Assembly (NCBI GenBank): GCA_006969745.1
Contig: CP030886.1
Location: forward strand, 1,895,234 to 1,959,233
Source of the DNA: Cytophagaceae bacterium
GTDB taxonomy: Bacteria > Bacteroidota > Bacteroidia > Cytophagales > Cyclobacteriaceae
Direction: 5' to 3'
Length of the DNA stretch: 64,000 nucleotides
Part shown: positions 45,930-55,707 of the stretch, piece by piece
Position numbering within the stretch: the first letter of the stretch is position 1
How the letters are laid out: each line of letters opens with the position of its first letter
Made by a program: the position numbers and the translations under genes
Notes under the pieces: generated by a model
Database searches by the model: none
What the model saw: the letters and a program-made list of their open reading frames with translations, nothing else
Told to the model about the DNA's origin: nothing

Positions 45930-46946
45930 TTATGTGTTGACAAACGGATAATCACTTTCAACATAGTTGTCTGTGTAAGCTTCAGAGGCATCCGGCCATG
46001 GTGAATCCTCAGCAAACTGAACAGCGTCTGCTACTCTCGCTTTGATTTCATTGTCAATCTCTTTGAGCTCCTCTTCTGTGGCCCATTTGTTTTTCAAAAT
46101 GGTCTGCTTTACCTGCTCAATTGGATCTTGTTTTTTGTACTCTTCGAGTTCTTCTTTGGTTCTATATTTAGCTGGATCGGACATGGAGTGTCCTTTGTAT
46201 CTATAGGTCCTAAACTCCAGGAATGTTGGGCCATCTCCTTTTCGCGCCCTCTTCGCTGCTTCAGCAACTGCATTGTGCACATCCTCCACTTTCATGGCAT
46301 CTACCGGAGCAGAAGGCATGTCATAAGCTTCTGCCAGTGTGTGAAGTTCGGTCACGTTAGACGTACGCTGTACGGAAGTACCCATCGCGTACCCATTATT
46401 CTCTACCACAAAAATGACAGGCATTTTCATCGTCATAGCCATATTGAAAGCTTCGTGCAAAGCACCTTGCCTTACCGCCCCATCGCCCATGTAGCATATG
46501 CAAAGGTTTTTGGTGCCTTTATATTGCTCAGCAAATCCGATACCTGCTCCCAACGGAATCTGCGCGCCAACTATTCCATGACCACCCATGAAGTTTACCT
46601 CTTTATCAAACATGTGCATTGATCCTCCTTTCCCTTTAGAAACACCTGTGGACTTTCCATAAAGTTCGGCCATTACCTTGCCTGGATCCGTGCCCAAGGC
46701 CAGTGGGTGTCCATGGTCCCTATAGGCAGTTATCCATTTGTCATCTTTCTCCAAAGCTGAAACAGCGCCTGAAGCACAAGCCTCCTGACCAATGTAAAGG
46801 TGACAAAAACCACGAATTTTCTGCTGCCCGTAAAGCTGACCAGCTTTCTCTTCAAACCTTCGCATCAGCTGCATGGAGCGAAACCATTCCATGTATTGGT
46901 CTTTTGAAAACTCTCCTGATTTTTTTGTTGTCTTTTTCGCCGCCAT
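45930..46946 (-). CDS. pdhA: Pyruvate dehydrogenase E1 alpha subunit
   Basis: This thiamine-diphosphate enzyme subunit (338 residues from ATG 46946; an ATG 9 bases upstream is the alternative) decarboxylates pyruvate for the PDH complex. The TPP motif GDGAVRQGALHEAFN...VVENN, the active-site YRDHGHPLALG and the phosphorylation-loop-like RYKGHSMSDPAKYR are visible. The beta subunit and E2 are not adjacent here; in Bacteroidota the beta gene may lie elsewhere. It diverges from recF, sharing a short promoter region. Confidence 0.95.
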   Translation of the reverse strand: MAAKKTTKKSGEFSKDQYMEWFRSMQLMRRFEEKAGQLYGQQKIRGFCHLYIGQEACASGAVSALEKDDKWITAYRDHGHPLALGTDPGKVMAELYGKSTGVSKGKGGSMHMFDKEVNFMGGHGIVGAQIPLGAGIGFAEQYKGTKNLCICYMGDGAVRQGALHEAFNMAMTMKMPVIFVVENNGYAMGTSVQRTSNVTELHTLAEAYDMPSAPVDAMKVEDVHNAVAEAAKRARKGDGPTFLEFRTYRYKGHSMSDPAKYRTKEELEEYKKQDPIEQVKQTILKNKWATEEELKEIDNEIKARVADAVQFAEDSPWPDASEAYTDNYVESDYPFVNT

Positions 46947-47004
46947 AGGACTCAATTGTTTGATTTACTTTGTAAAACGGATAGCGAAATTACAGCAAAA
47001 AACC

Positions 47005-48066
47005 ATGATCCTAAAAAGCCTGCGGCTTACACACTTTAAGAATCATCCCGAATCTCAGTTTGAATTCGAGGATCGAATAAATTGTGTGCTTGGAAAAAAT
47101 GGAGTTGGTAAGACAAATCTGCTTGATGCTATTTATTATTTGTCTTTTACAAAGAGTGCAGTGGGGTCCCAAGATCGACTTACAATTACTCACGATCAAC
47201 AAGCATTTACAATACACGGCACATATAGTGAATCCACCATTGCCCTTCAATTTGAAAAGGGGAAAGTAAAAACCCTAAAAATAGATGGGCAAGAACCCGA
47301 TCGCCTGAGTGATGTTATTGGTAAAGTTCCACTGGTCATCGTTTTGCCAGACGATACCTCCATGATCAAAGAAGGAAGCGAGGAGCGCAGAAAGTTTTTT
47401 GATGGAGCGCTTTCCCAGTTTGATGGAGAGTATCTTCAATCCTTGCTACAATACAATAAACTGCTCAAGCAACGCAATAGTCTACTGAAACAAGAAGGCG
47501 GAGGAAAAGTCAATGCTCAATTGCTAGAAACATATGATGACCAGTTGATCCCACTTGCCATAATGATCTCAAAGAAGAGGGGCGAAATGAAGGAAAAGTT
47601 TCTTCCCTTTCTGGAGAAAAATTATGCTGATCTACATGATGGAGGCGAGGATCCTTCGCTAAACTTCAAGTCGCATGTAGACGACTCCTTTGAAGAAAGG
47701 TTTAAAGCGAACCAACAAAAGGATCAAATCATGCAGCGGACCTTGTTAGGTTGTCATAGGGATGACTTTGAGTTTATGCTAGATGGTGAGTTGATTAAGA
47801 AGTTTGGATCACAAGGACAGCAAAAGACCTTTATCATAGCGTTGAAATTGGCTTTATATGATTTCCTGAAAGAAAAAACGGGTACGAAACCACTTCTCCT
47901 CCTGGACGACATTTTCGATAAGCTCGACGATTCCAGAATTCAGTTACTTGTATCCCTCCTCTTAGATAGTGATCGTTTTGAACAAATTTTCATATCAGAC
48001 GCAAGGAAAGATCGCAGCAAAGTATTGTTCGAGAGGGAAAAAGCCGTAAAGTTTATAGACCTTTGA
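47005..48066 (+). CDS. recF: DNA replication and repair protein RecF
   Basis: This 353-residue SMC-like ATPase helps load RecA at gaps. I chose the ATG at 47005 (MILKSLRLTHFKNHPE) because upstream in-frame codons run back through pdhA. Walker A is GKNGVGKTN, the RecF signature region contains LLGCHRDDFEFML and GQQKTFIIALKLA, and Walker B is LLLLDDIFDKLD. The length is normal. A DUF721 gene follows after 7 bases. Confidence 0.96.
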   Translation: MILKSLRLTHFKNHPESQFEFEDRINCVLGKNGVGKTNLLDAIYYLSFTKSAVGSQDRLTITHDQQAFTIHGTYSESTIALQFEKGKVKTLKIDGQEPDRLSDVIGKVPLVIVLPDDTSMIKEGSEERRKFFDGALSQFDGEYLQSLLQYNKLLKQRNSLLKQEGGGKVNAQLLETYDDQLIPLAIMISKKRGEMKEKFLPFLEKNYADLHDGGEDPSLNFKSHVDDSFEERFKANQQKDQIMQRTLLGCHRDDFEFMLDGELIKKFGSQGQQKTFIIALKLALYDFLKEKTGTKPLLLLDDIFDKLDDSRIQLLVSLLLDSDRFEQIFISDARKDRSKVLFEREKAVKFIDL

Positions 48067-48073
48067 AGCGTTG

Positions 48074-48364
48074 ATGAAAGAAGATCCAATTAAAAGTTTT
48101 AGTAATGCATTCAAAGGATTCCTGAAAGAGGAAAACCTGGAGCATACCTTCAAGCAAAAGCAGGTAATTACAGATTGGGAGCAAATCATGGGCAAGACAA
48201 TTGCTTCTCGGACAACCAAAATCTTTTTCAATAAAAAAATCCTTTTTGTAAAACTCTCATCGGCACCATTGAAGAATGAGATGCAGAACTCAAAAGCTCA
48301 AATCATCGATCTTATAGAGAAGGAAATTGGTAAAGGCGAAGTAGACGATGTGCGGTTTTTGTGA
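48074..48364 (+). CDS. DUF721 (DciA-like) protein
   Basis: This 96-residue protein has the DUF721 pattern (WEQIMGKTIASRTTKIFFNKKILFVKLSSAPLKNEM), a KH-like fold shared with DciA, the replicative-helicase loader of many bacteria. It directly follows recF, which supports a DNA replication or repair role. I chose the ATG over a TTG three bases earlier. Confidence 0.88.
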   Translation: MKEDPIKSFSNAFKGFLKEENLEHTFKQKQVITDWEQIMGKTIASRTTKIFFNKKILFVKLSSAPLKNEMQNSKAQIIDLIEKEIGKGEVDDVRFL

Positions 48365-49027
48365 TTACTCCCTAAACGGTATCCTCCACATCAAATAATA
48401 ATCAAAAGCGGTAGAGTTCTGCCGCTTTGTTTTTCCAAACCCCGGAATGTCAAAAGCTTTCAATTCTCCCTCACCATTGATCTGACGAAGAAACTGCCAT
48501 CGCATAGTAAAGCCCATATATAGATTCGAAACGATTCTCCCACGCAGAGCAAAAGCAACTTCTAGCCATCTTGCAGTCAGTGAATTGTTTTGCAGCAAAT
48601 AATCCTGTAATCCAAATCCCTTGTCTGTTGTGAATAGTAACTGATCTTCAAAATTGGCTCGTGCATATCTCAGTCCCAGTGAAAGCACGTTGCCACTTGC
48701 TTTATCTTTTGTAAAGTTCCGATCAAACCCTATTCTGTAATAGCTCCCTTTATTGTCATACGCAAATGACTCCCCGCGTTTGTGGTCTTCTACTCCAAAA
48801 TCAAATACTAAATTGTATTTGTGAACCGCAAAGGCAGTCTGAAATTCGTAAGTCGTCAAATCATCTGAACCGGAAAGTGTGCGGATTCCGCGAATAGCAT
48901 TAACCCCAATTTTTACTTCATACGGTCGAAAGTCTACCGGTTCTTTTTCCTTCTTTGGCTTGGCCGGCTGAGCTAAAACAACCAACCCAATAGTCAATGC
49001 CAGTATGCTAAAAATAGATCTCAACAT
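48365..49027 (-). CDS. DUF6048-like outer-membrane protein
   Basis: This 220-residue protein has a signal peptide (ending VLAQ), a Lys/Pro-rich linker (PAKPKKEKEP) and a beta-barrel-like body (YRIGFDRNFT; LSLGLRYARANF; MGFTMRWQFLR) ending in Phe-Arg-Glu. It resembles DUF6048 proteins of Bacteroidota. Its start overlaps the upstream DUF6452-like gene by 20 bases, so the pair is coupled. The function is unknown. Confidence 0.75.
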   Translation of the reverse strand: MLRSIFSILALTIGLVVLAQPAKPKKEKEPVDFRPYEVKIGVNAIRGIRTLSGSDDLTTYEFQTAFAVHKYNLVFDFGVEDHKRGESFAYDNKGSYYRIGFDRNFTKDKASGNVLSLGLRYARANFEDQLLFTTDKGFGLQDYLLQNNSLTARWLEVAFALRGRIVSNLYMGFTMRWQFLRQINGEGELKAFDIPGFGKTKRQNSTAFDYYLMWRIPFRE

Positions 49028-49457
49028 TGGTGCTAATTTGTCTGTTTGTTACCGTTCCAACAACCACTGTTGAATCAAAAGTTTGTCTTACTGTATCAAG
49101 GCCTATAAATGTGTAAAACGGATCGCATTTGGGATCAAAAATGGTAACCTGAAGTTCGTCATAGCTAATTTCCAATTCAAAATGTGAGGTATCAGAATCA
49201 AAGAAATAAGTGGTCGTGGTATCTTCTGGGTTCAATGGAAGGCCCACCCCGGTTGAATCGGTAAAAGGTGTAAATGTATACGGCGAATTTTCGGCAGTAA
49301 TAGTAAAACCAATCTTTTTAGACGATTCACTTTCCAGGTCGTAAAATCTTACTACCATAAAATCCAAATTGTCATTGGTTTCGCAGTTCTCAATATCCTG
49401 GCAGGATATGATCATAAGTCCGGATAGTATGATAGCGAGTTTTTTCACCGGCGGCAA
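49008..49457 (-). CDS. DUF6452-like lipoprotein
   Basis: This 149-residue protein has a lipoprotein signal (MIISCQD; C19) and a beta-rich domain (FELEISYDELQVTIFDPKCDPFYTFIGLDTV). It resembles DUF6452 proteins, which I recall next to DUF6048 proteins in Bacteroidota genomes. It overlaps the DUF6048-like gene and diverges from rimO. The two may form an outer-membrane lipoprotein and barrel pair. Confidence 0.75.
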   Translation of the reverse strand: MPPVKKLAIILSGLMIISCQDIENCETNDNLDFMVVRFYDLESESSKKIGFTITAENSPYTFTPFTDSTGVGLPLNPEDTTTTYFFDSDTSHFELEISYDELQVTIFDPKCDPFYTFIGLDTVRQTFDSTVVVGTVTNRQISTNVEIYF

Positions 49458-49504
49458 AATTAAACCTTAAAGGTTTGTAATTAATGCAACGCTCAGATTT
49501 CCAT

Positions 49505-49512
49505 TAGCTTTG
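49505..49512 (+). promoter_or_regulatory. -7 promoter motif TAGCTTTG before rimO
   Basis: This is an exact TAnnTTTG match ending 54 bases before the rimO ATG. A TTTG lies 27 bases upstream, too far for the usual -33 spacing. Confidence 0.35.
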
Positions 49513-49566
49513 CGACACCCAGCGAGAATTGAACTTAAAATAAGACTTGTTGGGTTAAAGAAAATC

Positions 49567-50892
49567 ATGAAAACGAAGGGTTTAAAGAAAACAAAAGTCA
49601 ACATCGTCACGCTCGGATGCTCCAAAAACCTGGTGGATTCTGAAGTGATGCTGACACAACTGAGGGGAAACAATATTGATGCCACGCATGAATCTACCAA
49701 GGATGATGCAAATGTGGTAGTGGTGAATACCTGCGGGTTCATTGACAATGCGAAGCAAGAATCCATTGATACGATATTAAGATATGTAGATGCCAAGCAA
49801 GAAGGATTGGTGGAAAAAGTCTATGTCTCGGGCTGTCTTTCACAACGATACAAGGATGAGTTGAAAAACGAAATTCCGGATGTAGATGCCTGGTTTGGTA
49901 CCGGTGATTTGCCCGCGCTACTAAAGAAATTCAAAGCTGACTACAAGAAAGAATTGCTTGGTGAACGCATCCTAACCACAAGCAATCACTACGCATATTT
50001 AAAGATTGCGGAAGGATGCGACCGCCCGTGCAGCTTTTGCGCAATCCCGCTGATGAGAGGTAAGCATGTTTCGAAACCGATGGAGCAAGTAGTGGCGGAA
50101 GCAGAGTCTCTCGTTCGTCAGGGAACCAAAGAAATTTTGCTCATTGCTCAAGACTCTACTTATTATGGCTTGGACCTATATAAAAAAAGAAACCTGGCAG
50201 AGCTCATGGACCGGTTATCAGATGTTGAAGGCCTTGATTGGATTCGCTTGCACTATGCATTCCCAACGGGTTTTCCTGAAGATGTGCTCGACGTGATGGC
50301 TAAGCGATCTAATATCTGCAACTATCTTGACATTCCTCTTCAGCATGCCTCCACAAACATGCTCAAAATGATGCGTAGAGGAACCACTCGAGAGAAGACG
50401 GAAGCATTGCTGGACAAAATGCGCTCGAAGGTTCCGGATATAGCCATCCGTACAACTCTAATCGCGGGTCATCCAGGTGAAACTCAGCAGGATTTTGAGG
50501 AGATGCTCGACTTCGTTGAGAAAAATCGATTTGAGCGTCTGGGCATATTCACCTACTCACATGAAGAAAATACCCACTCATACAATTTTGAGGATGATGT
50601 GCCAGACGAAACCAAACAAGAACGCGCAAATGCCGTAATGGATTTGCAGGAAGAAATTTCCATGAGCATCAATGAAGAAAAGATTGGTAAAGAATATAAA
50701 GTGCTGATCGACCGGATGGAGAGTGGTACATTCATTGGAAGAACTGAATATGACTCCCCTGAGGTTGACAATGAAGTGATTATTCCGGCTGATCATTCAT
50801 ACCTGCGAATTGGAGATTTTGCCCAGGTAAAAATTACCGACGCAACAGCATTTGACCTGTACGGCGAACCAATTAAGCCACAATCCATTTAA
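49567..50892 (+). CDS. rimO: Ribosomal protein S12 methylthiotransferase RimO
   Basis: This 441-residue radical-SAM enzyme methylthiolates an Asp in ribosomal protein S12. The N-terminal UPF0004 domain carries three cluster cysteines (LGCSKN, NTCGF, SGCLSQ), the radical-SAM domain has CDRPCSFC, and a C-terminal TRAM domain follows (KEYKVLIDRMESG). I chose the ATG at 49567, which places LGCSKN at the usual distance. In-frame codons upstream lack a good start. Confidence 0.96.
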   Translation: MKTKGLKKTKVNIVTLGCSKNLVDSEVMLTQLRGNNIDATHESTKDDANVVVVNTCGFIDNAKQESIDTILRYVDAKQEGLVEKVYVSGCLSQRYKDELKNEIPDVDAWFGTGDLPALLKKFKADYKKELLGERILTTSNHYAYLKIAEGCDRPCSFCAIPLMRGKHVSKPMEQVVAEAESLVRQGTKEILLIAQDSTYYGLDLYKKRNLAELMDRLSDVEGLDWIRLHYAFPTGFPEDVLDVMAKRSNICNYLDIPLQHASTNMLKMMRRGTTREKTEALLDKMRSKVPDIAIRTTLIAGHPGETQQDFEEMLDFVEKNRFERLGIFTYSHEENTHSYNFEDDVPDETKQERANAVMDLQEEISMSINEEKIGKEYKVLIDRMESGTFIGRTEYDSPEVDNEVIIPADHSYLRIGDFAQVKITDATAFDLYGEPIKPQSI

Positions 50893-50899
50893 CTAAAGC

Positions 50900-52453
50900 G
50901 TGCGCACCGAAACCATCCCATTAGACGAGACTCACTGTTTTTCACAGTTTTTTATAGACTACATTAATAAAAAAGAGGAGCTCGTTCCTTTTTACAATTC
51001 TTTTCCAACCGTTCCGAATTTCAGGGAAACAATAGAGAAAAGGAACTTCAAGAATTCGAACCGCGATGTTCTGGTAAAGGTTTTGAAAGAGCAATACCAA
51101 GGATTAGATATCTCAGAAGCTGTCTCTTCAAACATTGATCGACTAAGCAACTCTAAAACATTTACCATCACTACGGGCCACCAACTGAATATCTTCACCG
51201 GGCCGCTCTATTTCATTTACAAAATTGTTACTGCTATCAATGCTTGTAAAACCCTAAAGCAAGCTTACCCGGACTACAACTTTGTCCCAGTCTATTGGAT
51301 GGCAAGTGAAGATCATGATTACGATGAAATCAATCACTTTCATTTTGATGGAAAAAAATACACCTGGGAAACAGATCAAAAAGGTGCAGTAGGACATTTT
51401 GATCCGGTGGGTTGCAAAGAGTTGGCAGCTATGCTTCCCAAAGGGACAGAGTTTTTTCAAGAAGCCTACTCACAAGAAACCTTAGCAAAAGCTGGTCGTG
51501 CTTATGTAAACCACCTTTTTGGTAGTGAAGGGCTAGTGGTGGTAGATGCTGACCATTCAGCGCTCAAATCACTTTTTTCAGAAGTAATTGAGGATGATCT
51601 ATTTGTACATAGTTCAGAGGATCTGGTTTCCAAAACCTCTTCTTCCCTGGAATCATTAGGGTACAAAACACAGGTTCATGCCAGACAGATAAATTTCTTT
51701 TATTTAAAAAACGGCATTCGGGAGCGCATTGAGAAAACTGACAGTGGCTTCTCCGTTGTGGATAGTGATATTCACTTCAACGATGAAGAAATGCGACAGC
51801 TCATTAGCGGTCAACCTGAATTATTCAGTCCAAATGTTATTTTACGCCCACTATATCAGGAAACAATTTTACCAAATTTGGCCTACGTTGGTGGCCCTTC
51901 AGAGGCTGTTTACTGGCTTCAATTGAAGTCGGTCTTTGATCATTTTAAGACCGCCTTTCCATTATTAATGCCGAGGAACTTTGCACTGATTGTACCAACT
52001 GCAGCCTCCTCTAAGTGGGAAAAAACGGGGCTGTCAAAAACAGACATTTTTTTAGATGCAGAAGAAGCTTACACCAAATGGGTCACCAAGAATTCAAATC
52101 ACGATCTTTCCTTTTCAGATGAGCTCAAAAAACTGAAGGAGTTAGAAAATGTCCAAAAGGAACAAGCTAAGCTTATTGATCCTACCTTGACTCAACACAT
52201 CGAAGCGCTTTATACTACGTTCAAAAAGCGAATTGAGAAAGCCGAAAAAAAACTCGTGCGAGCTGAGAAAAGACAGCATGAAGACCGAAAACATCAAATT
52301 GAGGCCGTAAAAGAAATCCTTTTTCCGGGAGGAAGTCTTCAAGAGCGAAGGGATAACTTTCTCAATTTCTACCTAAAGAATCCGCAGTTTCTGCAGGTAT
52401 TGCTAAAAACCTTCGATGCGTTTGATTATCGCATGTATATGCTTTACGAGTAA
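50900..52453 (+). CDS. bshC: Bacillithiol biosynthesis cysteine-adding enzyme BshC
   Basis: This 517-residue enzyme is thought to add cysteine to glucosaminyl-malate, the last step of bacillithiol synthesis. The recognisable features are FTITTGHQLNIFTGPLYFIYK, PVYWMASEDHDYDEI, PNLAYVGGPSEAVYWLQLK and a long C-terminal coiled coil (about 410-470). It uses a GTG start 7 bases after rimO. bshA and bshB are not in the window. Confidence 0.95.
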   Translation: MRTETIPLDETHCFSQFFIDYINKKEELVPFYNSFPTVPNFRETIEKRNFKNSNRDVLVKVLKEQYQGLDISEAVSSNIDRLSNSKTFTITTGHQLNIFTGPLYFIYKIVTAINACKTLKQAYPDYNFVPVYWMASEDHDYDEINHFHFDGKKYTWETDQKGAVGHFDPVGCKELAAMLPKGTEFFQEAYSQETLAKAGRAYVNHLFGSEGLVVVDADHSALKSLFSEVIEDDLFVHSSEDLVSKTSSSLESLGYKTQVHARQINFFYLKNGIRERIEKTDSGFSVVDSDIHFNDEEMRQLISGQPELFSPNVILRPLYQETILPNLAYVGGPSEAVYWLQLKSVFDHFKTAFPLLMPRNFALIVPTAASSKWEKTGLSKTDIFLDAEEAYTKWVTKNSNHDLSFSDELKKLKELENVQKEQAKLIDPTLTQHIEALYTTFKKRIEKAEKKLVRAEKRQHEDRKHQIEAVKEILFPGGSLQERRDNFLNFYLKNPQFLQVLLKTFDAFDYRMYMLYE

Positions 52454-52518
52454 TTCGCATACTATCGCTCCTTTTTCATAATTGGTAGTTATTTTACAAT
52501 AGTCAAGATTAAACGAGG

Positions 52519-53604
52519 ATGGATATACGAACCCCAACGCTTTTAATAGACAAAGACAAGTGCCTAAAAAACATTAAAAAAATGTTAAAGAAGGCAGAGA
52601 AGTCTAATGCAGAACTACGTCCGCACTTTAAGACACACTTTTCTTATGAAGTTGGCAGTTGGTTTCGATCGCAGGGCGTCTCGAAATGCACCGTAAGCTC
52701 TGTTGGAATGGCGAAGTATTTTGCAGCAAATGGGTGGGATGATATTACCATAGCGTTTCCTTATAATCCATTGGAAGCAGAAGAAATATCCAAGCTTGCC
52801 TCCAAAATCAAACTAAACATCCTGATAGTTTCACTCGATAGTCTTGAGCATGCTTTAAAGCATGTTAATGAAAAGGTAGGGTTCTTTATCAAAATTGATG
52901 TTGGCACCGGAAGAACCGGGCTGGACCCTCGCAATGAGGAATTGATCGGACAAATGATTGCAGAATCTTCCGATAAAATAATGTTCAAAGGTTTTTTGGC
53001 CCATGCCGGCCACACGTACGGATGCAAAGACCTTGAAAGCATACAGTGGATTTTTGATGGTGCAGCGAAAGCCCTTTCACATCTCAAACAAAAGTTTGGT
53101 GGGGTTATTTCTTATGGAGACACCCCTTCCTGTAGCATGATGGAAGATATTTCATTCTGCGACGAAATGCGTCCCGGGAATTTTGTGTTTTATGATTGGA
53201 TGCAGCACAATATTGGGTCATGCGCTATAGAGGAAATTTCCGTTTGCCTTGCTTGTCCGGTGGTAGCAGTACATGCAGAGCGAAACGAAATTGTAATTTA
53301 CGGCGGAGGTGTTCACCTTTCAAAAGACCGTATTATCGAAAAGGACATTATGGGCAAGGACCAAACCTGTTTTGGCAAAATGGTGATTTTAAACAAAAGT
53401 GGTTGGAATACTGAGATAAAAGGAAATGTTGCAAGGCTCTCTCAAGAGCACGGGGTGGTTAAGTTATCACCAGAAGAAATCGCTCATGTAAAAGTTGGTG
53501 ACTTGATTGGTGTGATTCCAGTACATTCGTGTCTTACTGCTGATTTACAAGGATATTACCTCTCCACGACAGGAGAGCGAATAGAAAAGATGACGAAACA
53601 TTGA
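52519..53604 (+). CDS. D-threonine aldolase / D-serine dehydratase-like PLP enzyme
   Basis: This 361-residue fold-type III enzyme has an alanine-racemase-like barrel with the PLP lysine in RPHFKTH (K38) and a C-terminal domain whose VHSC (H336, C338) is the metal-binding pair of D-serine dehydratase and D-threonine aldolase. It probably cleaves or dehydrates a D-hydroxyamino acid. Its stop overlaps the in-frame TTG of the next gene; the ATG of that gene lies 2 bases after the stop. Confidence 0.9.
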   Translation: MDIRTPTLLIDKDKCLKNIKKMLKKAEKSNAELRPHFKTHFSYEVGSWFRSQGVSKCTVSSVGMAKYFAANGWDDITIAFPYNPLEAEEISKLASKIKLNILIVSLDSLEHALKHVNEKVGFFIKIDVGTGRTGLDPRNEELIGQMIAESSDKIMFKGFLAHAGHTYGCKDLESIQWIFDGAAKALSHLKQKFGGVISYGDTPSCSMMEDISFCDEMRPGNFVFYDWMQHNIGSCAIEEISVCLACPVVAVHAERNEIVIYGGGVHLSKDRIIEKDIMGKDQTCFGKMVILNKSGWNTEIKGNVARLSQEHGVVKLSPEEIAHVKVGDLIGVIPVHSCLTADLQGYYLSTTGERIEKMTKH

Positions 53605-53606
53605 CG

Positions 53607-54755
53607 ATGCAAAAAACCCTTTCGCTGCTTTTTATTGTACTCGCGCTGGCCGGAAATGCCAAAACTGATCCTCCTAAAGACACCATAGATCTCATGATCG
53701 GACAGATGATCATGATTGGTATCGGAGACTTCAACCTTGTTGATTCCTCCGAGCCAATTTTCAAAGAAATAAAGGAGGGTAAAGTAGGTGGGGTGGTCCT
53801 GTATGAAAAAAACATCCTGTTCGAGAGTCCCAAGCCTGAGTTAGCGATGCTGGTGGAAATGCTCCAAAAAAATTCGCCGGTTCCACTTTTTGTGAGTATT
53901 GATGAAGAAGGTGGTCGGGTGACCAGAATGAAGACTCGATACGGTTTTCCTAAGAACGTTTCTGCTCAATATCTTGGAGATATGAATAATATGGACTCCA
54001 CGAGATATTATTCAAATCAGACAGCAACAATCCTCAGCAGTTTTGGAATTAACATGAATTATGCCCCGGTGGTTGATGTAAATATCAACACCAGAAATCC
54101 AGTGATCGGCAAGCTAGAAAGGAGTTACTCAGAAGATTATACAGAGGTTATCCAGCAAGCTTATGAAGTCATAAGACAACACGACAGAAAAGGTGTGGTG
54201 CCGGTGCTGAAGCATTTTCCCGGACATGGTAGTAGCCGAAACGACACCCATTTAGGTCTAACCGACGTGACAGAAACCTGGCAGCTGGAAGAGATGTACC
54301 CGTACTCTGCACTGATAGACAGTGGTGTTGTAAAAGCAGTCATGACGGCTCATATAGTCAACAGTACATTGGATAGAAGTAAAAATCCAGCAACCTTATC
54401 CAAACGAATAGTAACCGGAATGCTTCGGGACTTTTTAGGATTTGAAGGCGTGATCATCTCAGATGACATGCAAATGGGAGCAATAAACAATGAATATGGA
54501 TTGCGTGAAGCAATAAAGCTTTCCATTGAGGCAGGAGTAGATATGTTGATGTTCGCCAATAATGTTCACGACTATGAAATGGTCTCAGCTTCCACCGTTC
54601 ATGCAATTATTAAAGATTTACTTTTCGAGGGTATTGTGAGCAGGGAGCGCATCTATGCTTCATACAAACGCATCATGAAGTTGAAAGCAGAAAGCGGCCT
54701 TTGCGATGAAGACTACTATCGCTCACTAAAAAATAAACTTCGAGCCTATAACTAA
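53607..54755 (+). CDS. Glycoside hydrolase family 3 (beta-N-acetylhexosaminidase-like)
   Basis: This 382-residue protein has a signal peptide (ending AGNAKT) and a GH3 barrel. KHFPGHGSSRNDTH is the Asp-His dyad loop of NagZ-type enzymes, and ISDDMQMGAI holds the catalytic nucleophile. It should remove N-acetylhexosamine, probably from muropeptides. The signal peptide differs from cytosolic NagZ and points to the periplasm. I chose the ATG at 53607, not the TTG at 53601. Confidence 0.92.
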   Translation: MQKTLSLLFIVLALAGNAKTDPPKDTIDLMIGQMIMIGIGDFNLVDSSEPIFKEIKEGKVGGVVLYEKNILFESPKPELAMLVEMLQKNSPVPLFVSIDEEGGRVTRMKTRYGFPKNVSAQYLGDMNNMDSTRYYSNQTATILSSFGINMNYAPVVDVNINTRNPVIGKLERSYSEDYTEVIQQAYEVIRQHDRKGVVPVLKHFPGHGSSRNDTHLGLTDVTETWQLEEMYPYSALIDSGVVKAVMTAHIVNSTLDRSKNPATLSKRIVTGMLRDFLGFEGVIISDDMQMGAINNEYGLREAIKLSIEAGVDMLMFANNVHDYEMVSASTVHAIIKDLLFEGIVSRERIYASYKRIMKLKAESGLCDEDYYRSLKNKLRAYN

Positions 54756-54758
54756 GTG

Positions 54759-54787
54759 TTGAATAAAAGCTGATTTTACTATCTTCA
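54759..54787 (+). promoter_or_regulatory. Putative promoter before the bestrophin gene
   Basis: TTG (54759-54761) and TATCTTCA (54780-54787) are separated by 18 bases, close to Bacteroidota -33/-7 spacing. The -7 box differs from TAnnTTTG at two places, and the start codon lies 7 bases after it. Confidence 0.35.
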
Positions 54788-54794
54788 CCTGTTC

Positions 54795-55670
54795 ATGATC
54801 CAATACAACCCAAAATCCTGGTTTTCTCTCATATTTGACGTTTACAGTAGGTATGTAATTAGAGCGCTCTTTCCGCTCATTCTATTTGCGGGGGTTCTTA
54901 CGTCGGTTTTATGCTTTCTATTCATAGACATCCTCCAGGTTGTAATTATTGATACAAAAGCCTTCCACTCGATTCTGGGTGTTATTCTTGGTTTATTTCT
55001 TGTGTTAAGAACAAACACTGCTTACGACAGGTGGTGGGAAGGAAGAAAGCTATGGGGTCAATTGGTAAATGATTGTCGTCAGATGGCAATTAAGATATGC
55101 GCCTTTTTACCTGAAGATGCAAAGGAGGATAGACTATTCTTCAAGAAGATGATACCTAATGTCACTTTTGCAATGAAGCACCATTTGAGAAGCAGTATTC
55201 TTGTAGGTGAAATGGACTTCTTTGATGAAGCCAGTAAAAAAAGAATTATCAACAGCAACCATCGTCCCAATATCATCAATAAAATAATAATGGAGCGTGT
55301 AATGGACCTTCACAAAAGAGGGATCATCACTTCAGACAAATTATTTATTATAGATAAAGAGATCAAAGGATTTACAGATATAATTGGAGCTTGTGAGCGA
55401 ATCAAGTCAACTCCAATACCATACTCTTACAGTATGTTTATTAAGAAGTTTCTCTTCATCTATTGTATTACATTGCCAATGACTTTTATCGGTGAATTCG
55501 GATATTGGTCAATCATTCTGGTGGTGGTTGCATTCTACTTTTTGATGAGTGTGGAGCTTATCTCTGAAGAAATTGAAGATCCTTTTGGACGGGATATTAA
55601 TGACCTCCCTTTGGATGAACTTTGTGTGAAAATCAAAAAGAACATCATAGAAATTTTCAACAATAACTAA
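54795..55670 (+). CDS. Bestrophin family anion channel
   Basis: This 291-residue membrane protein has four hydrophobic segments and the bestrophin signature LRTNTAYDRWWEGRKLWGQLVNDCRQMA. Bacterial bestrophins form pentameric channels for chloride or other ions. The C-terminus carries the conserved EIEDPFGRDINDLPLDELC. The length is normal. Confidence 0.93.
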   Translation: MIQYNPKSWFSLIFDVYSRYVIRALFPLILFAGVLTSVLCFLFIDILQVVIIDTKAFHSILGVILGLFLVLRTNTAYDRWWEGRKLWGQLVNDCRQMAIKICAFLPEDAKEDRLFFKKMIPNVTFAMKHHLRSSILVGEMDFFDEASKKRIINSNHRPNIINKIIMERVMDLHKRGIITSDKLFIIDKEIKGFTDIIGACERIKSTPIPYSYSMFIKKFLFIYCITLPMTFIGEFGYWSIILVVVAFYFLMSVELISEEIEDPFGRDINDLPLDELCVKIKKNIIEIFNNN

Positions 55671-55707
55671 CTTGACAGTCCAAAATTGCTATTAACATAT
55701 TCTAATT

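Noticed and set aside
46128..46622. 164-codon open frame on the plus strand
   Set aside because: It is antisense to the middle of pdhA, whose TPP motif is intact. The composition is typical of a shadow frame.
46873..47004. Upstream start for recF inside pdhA
   Set aside because: The added residues do not belong to RecF, and MILKSLRLTHFKN is the normal N-terminus.
55672..55705. TTGACA and TATTCT as a sigma-70-like promoter before the lipoprotein gene
   Set aside because: The spacing is 20 bases and Bacteroidota use a different consensus, so the match is weak.
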